Assembly (NCBI GenBank): GCA_012271025.1
Contig: JAAXHF010000531.1
Coordinates: 1-13,150, forward strand
DNA: 13,150 nt
Direction of reading: 5' to 3'
Origin: Deltaproteobacteria bacterium
GTDB lineage: Bacteria > Desulfobacterota_B > Binatia > Bin18
In this document: piece by piece, positions 12,799 to 13,150 of the stretch
Numbering within the stretch: the stretch's first letter is position 1
How the letters are laid out: every line of letters begins with the position of its first letter
Notes under the pieces: model-generated
The model's database searches: none
Told to the model about the DNA's origin: nothing
Seen by the model: only the letters and a program-made list of their open reading frames with translations
Translations under genes and position numbers: made by a program

Positions 12799-13150
12799 TT
12801 AAGCTGAACAATCTTCCTCGGTCATTAGCTCTAACCAATGAGGGAGGGGTCTCTCTTCGTTCCCATAGACCTTCACCTCGTACGACGATCCGGGAGGGAC
12901 GGTAGCTGACACGAAGCACCACTTTCTATAGTCGTCATCTGCGTCCTCATCTATACTTATGAGATTGCCGTCTACCCAAATCTCAGGGGCACAGGACTGT
13001 CCCCCGCCGTCTGAGACCGCAACCTCGAGGGGATAATCATAACTGTTAGGGTAATCCTCTCCACTCGATCGCTGCTCTCTAACGTCACACCACTTGCGAT
13101 TCATATAGCCCGACAGTCCATTGTTTAGAAGCGGTCTCAAAAACCGGTTC
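12799..13150 (-). CDS. Hypothetical protein, 5' end beyond the window
   Basis: The frame is open to the right edge of the window, so the N-terminus is probably outside. A TTG at 13140 and an ATG at 13104 are in frame but have no SD. The visible part of about 117 residues is acidic and beta-rich, with four cysteines (KWCDV, QSCAPEIWVDG, KWCFVSATVPPG, EEDCSA end), VPPGSSYEVKVYGNEE, and a PLPHWLEL tail. The Cys content and PPGSSYEV pattern suggest an extracytoplasmic, Ig-like or jelly-roll domain. I recognise no family. It precedes the lipoprotein gene in the same direction with a 75-base gap. Base use is more AT-rich than most of the window. Confidence 0.65.
   Translation of the reverse strand, partial: NRFLRPLLNNGLSGYMNRKWCDVREQRSSGEDYPNSYDYPLEVAVSDGGGQSCAPEIWVDGNLISIDEDADDDYRKWCFVSATVPPGSSYEVKVYGNEERPLPHWLELMTEEDCSA

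Noticed and set aside
1..13150. CRISPR array, tRNA/rRNA, insertion sequence or integrase
   Set aside because: No regularly spaced repeats, cloverleaf, rRNA-like stretch, transposase motif or terminal inverted repeats with target duplication were seen by reading.

Overview
The window is GC-rich bacterial DNA, densely coded, with mostly strong GGAGG-type ribosome binding sites. It has an F420-type luciferase-like oxidoreductase, two short-chain dehydrogenases, a DUF35/thiolase-like pair, a haem-dependent N-demethylase-like protein, and toxin-antitoxin debris. That mix resembles genomes of uncultured metabolically versatile bacteria (Tectomicrobia/Entotheonella, Rokubacteria or actinobacterial-like lineages). 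This is a hunch from gene content; no marker gene is present to decide it.

Layout. (1) 1-398 has no supportable gene. (2) 399-937, minus strand: a toxin-first toxin-antitoxin-like pair, a DUF4258 protein followed by a YgiT-type zinc-finger protein with ATGA overlap. (3) 1196-8859: a metabolic block. A minus-strand SDR (1196-1948) diverges from a plus-strand LLM-class F420-type oxidoreductase (2050-2961). A minus-strand run then reads, in transcription order, alpha/beta hydrolase, DUF3445 haem N-demethylase-like protein, beta-lactamase-fold serine hydrolase, second SDR (6789 down to 2972). It diverges at 6790-6892 from a plus-strand operon of DUF35 zinc-ribbon/OB protein, thiolase-superfamily protein and VOC (glyoxalase-fold) protein (6893-8859). 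The thiolase-like protein has Ser where thiolases have their nucleophilic Cys, and it is translationally coupled to the DUF35 protein. Together this recalls the Ltp2-ChsH2(DUF35) type of aldolase rather than a classical thiolase. The likely joint job is catabolism of a CoA-linked or esterified organic compound; the substrate cannot be read from the sequence.

(4) 8806-13150, all minus strand: a different, secretion-flavoured block. In transcription order it holds a secreted-looking hypothetical protein cut by the window edge, a small putative lipoprotein, a Phd/YefM antitoxin whose PIN toxin survives only as a C-terminal fossil, an exported helical-repeat plus FGE-sulfatase/SUMF1-fold protein without the catalytic cysteines, an exported von Willebrand A protein with a C-terminal DUF4189 domain, and a 99-residue conserved hypothetical whose tail overlaps the VOC gene. 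The SUMF1 and vWA genes are separated by about 194 bases with three inverted repeats. No rRNA, tRNA, CRISPR array, insertion sequence or prophage gene was seen.

The best leads are the Cys-to-Ser thiolase-like/DUF35 pair in its divergent cluster, the broken Phd-PIN module, and the secreted SUMF1/vWA-DUF4189 block.
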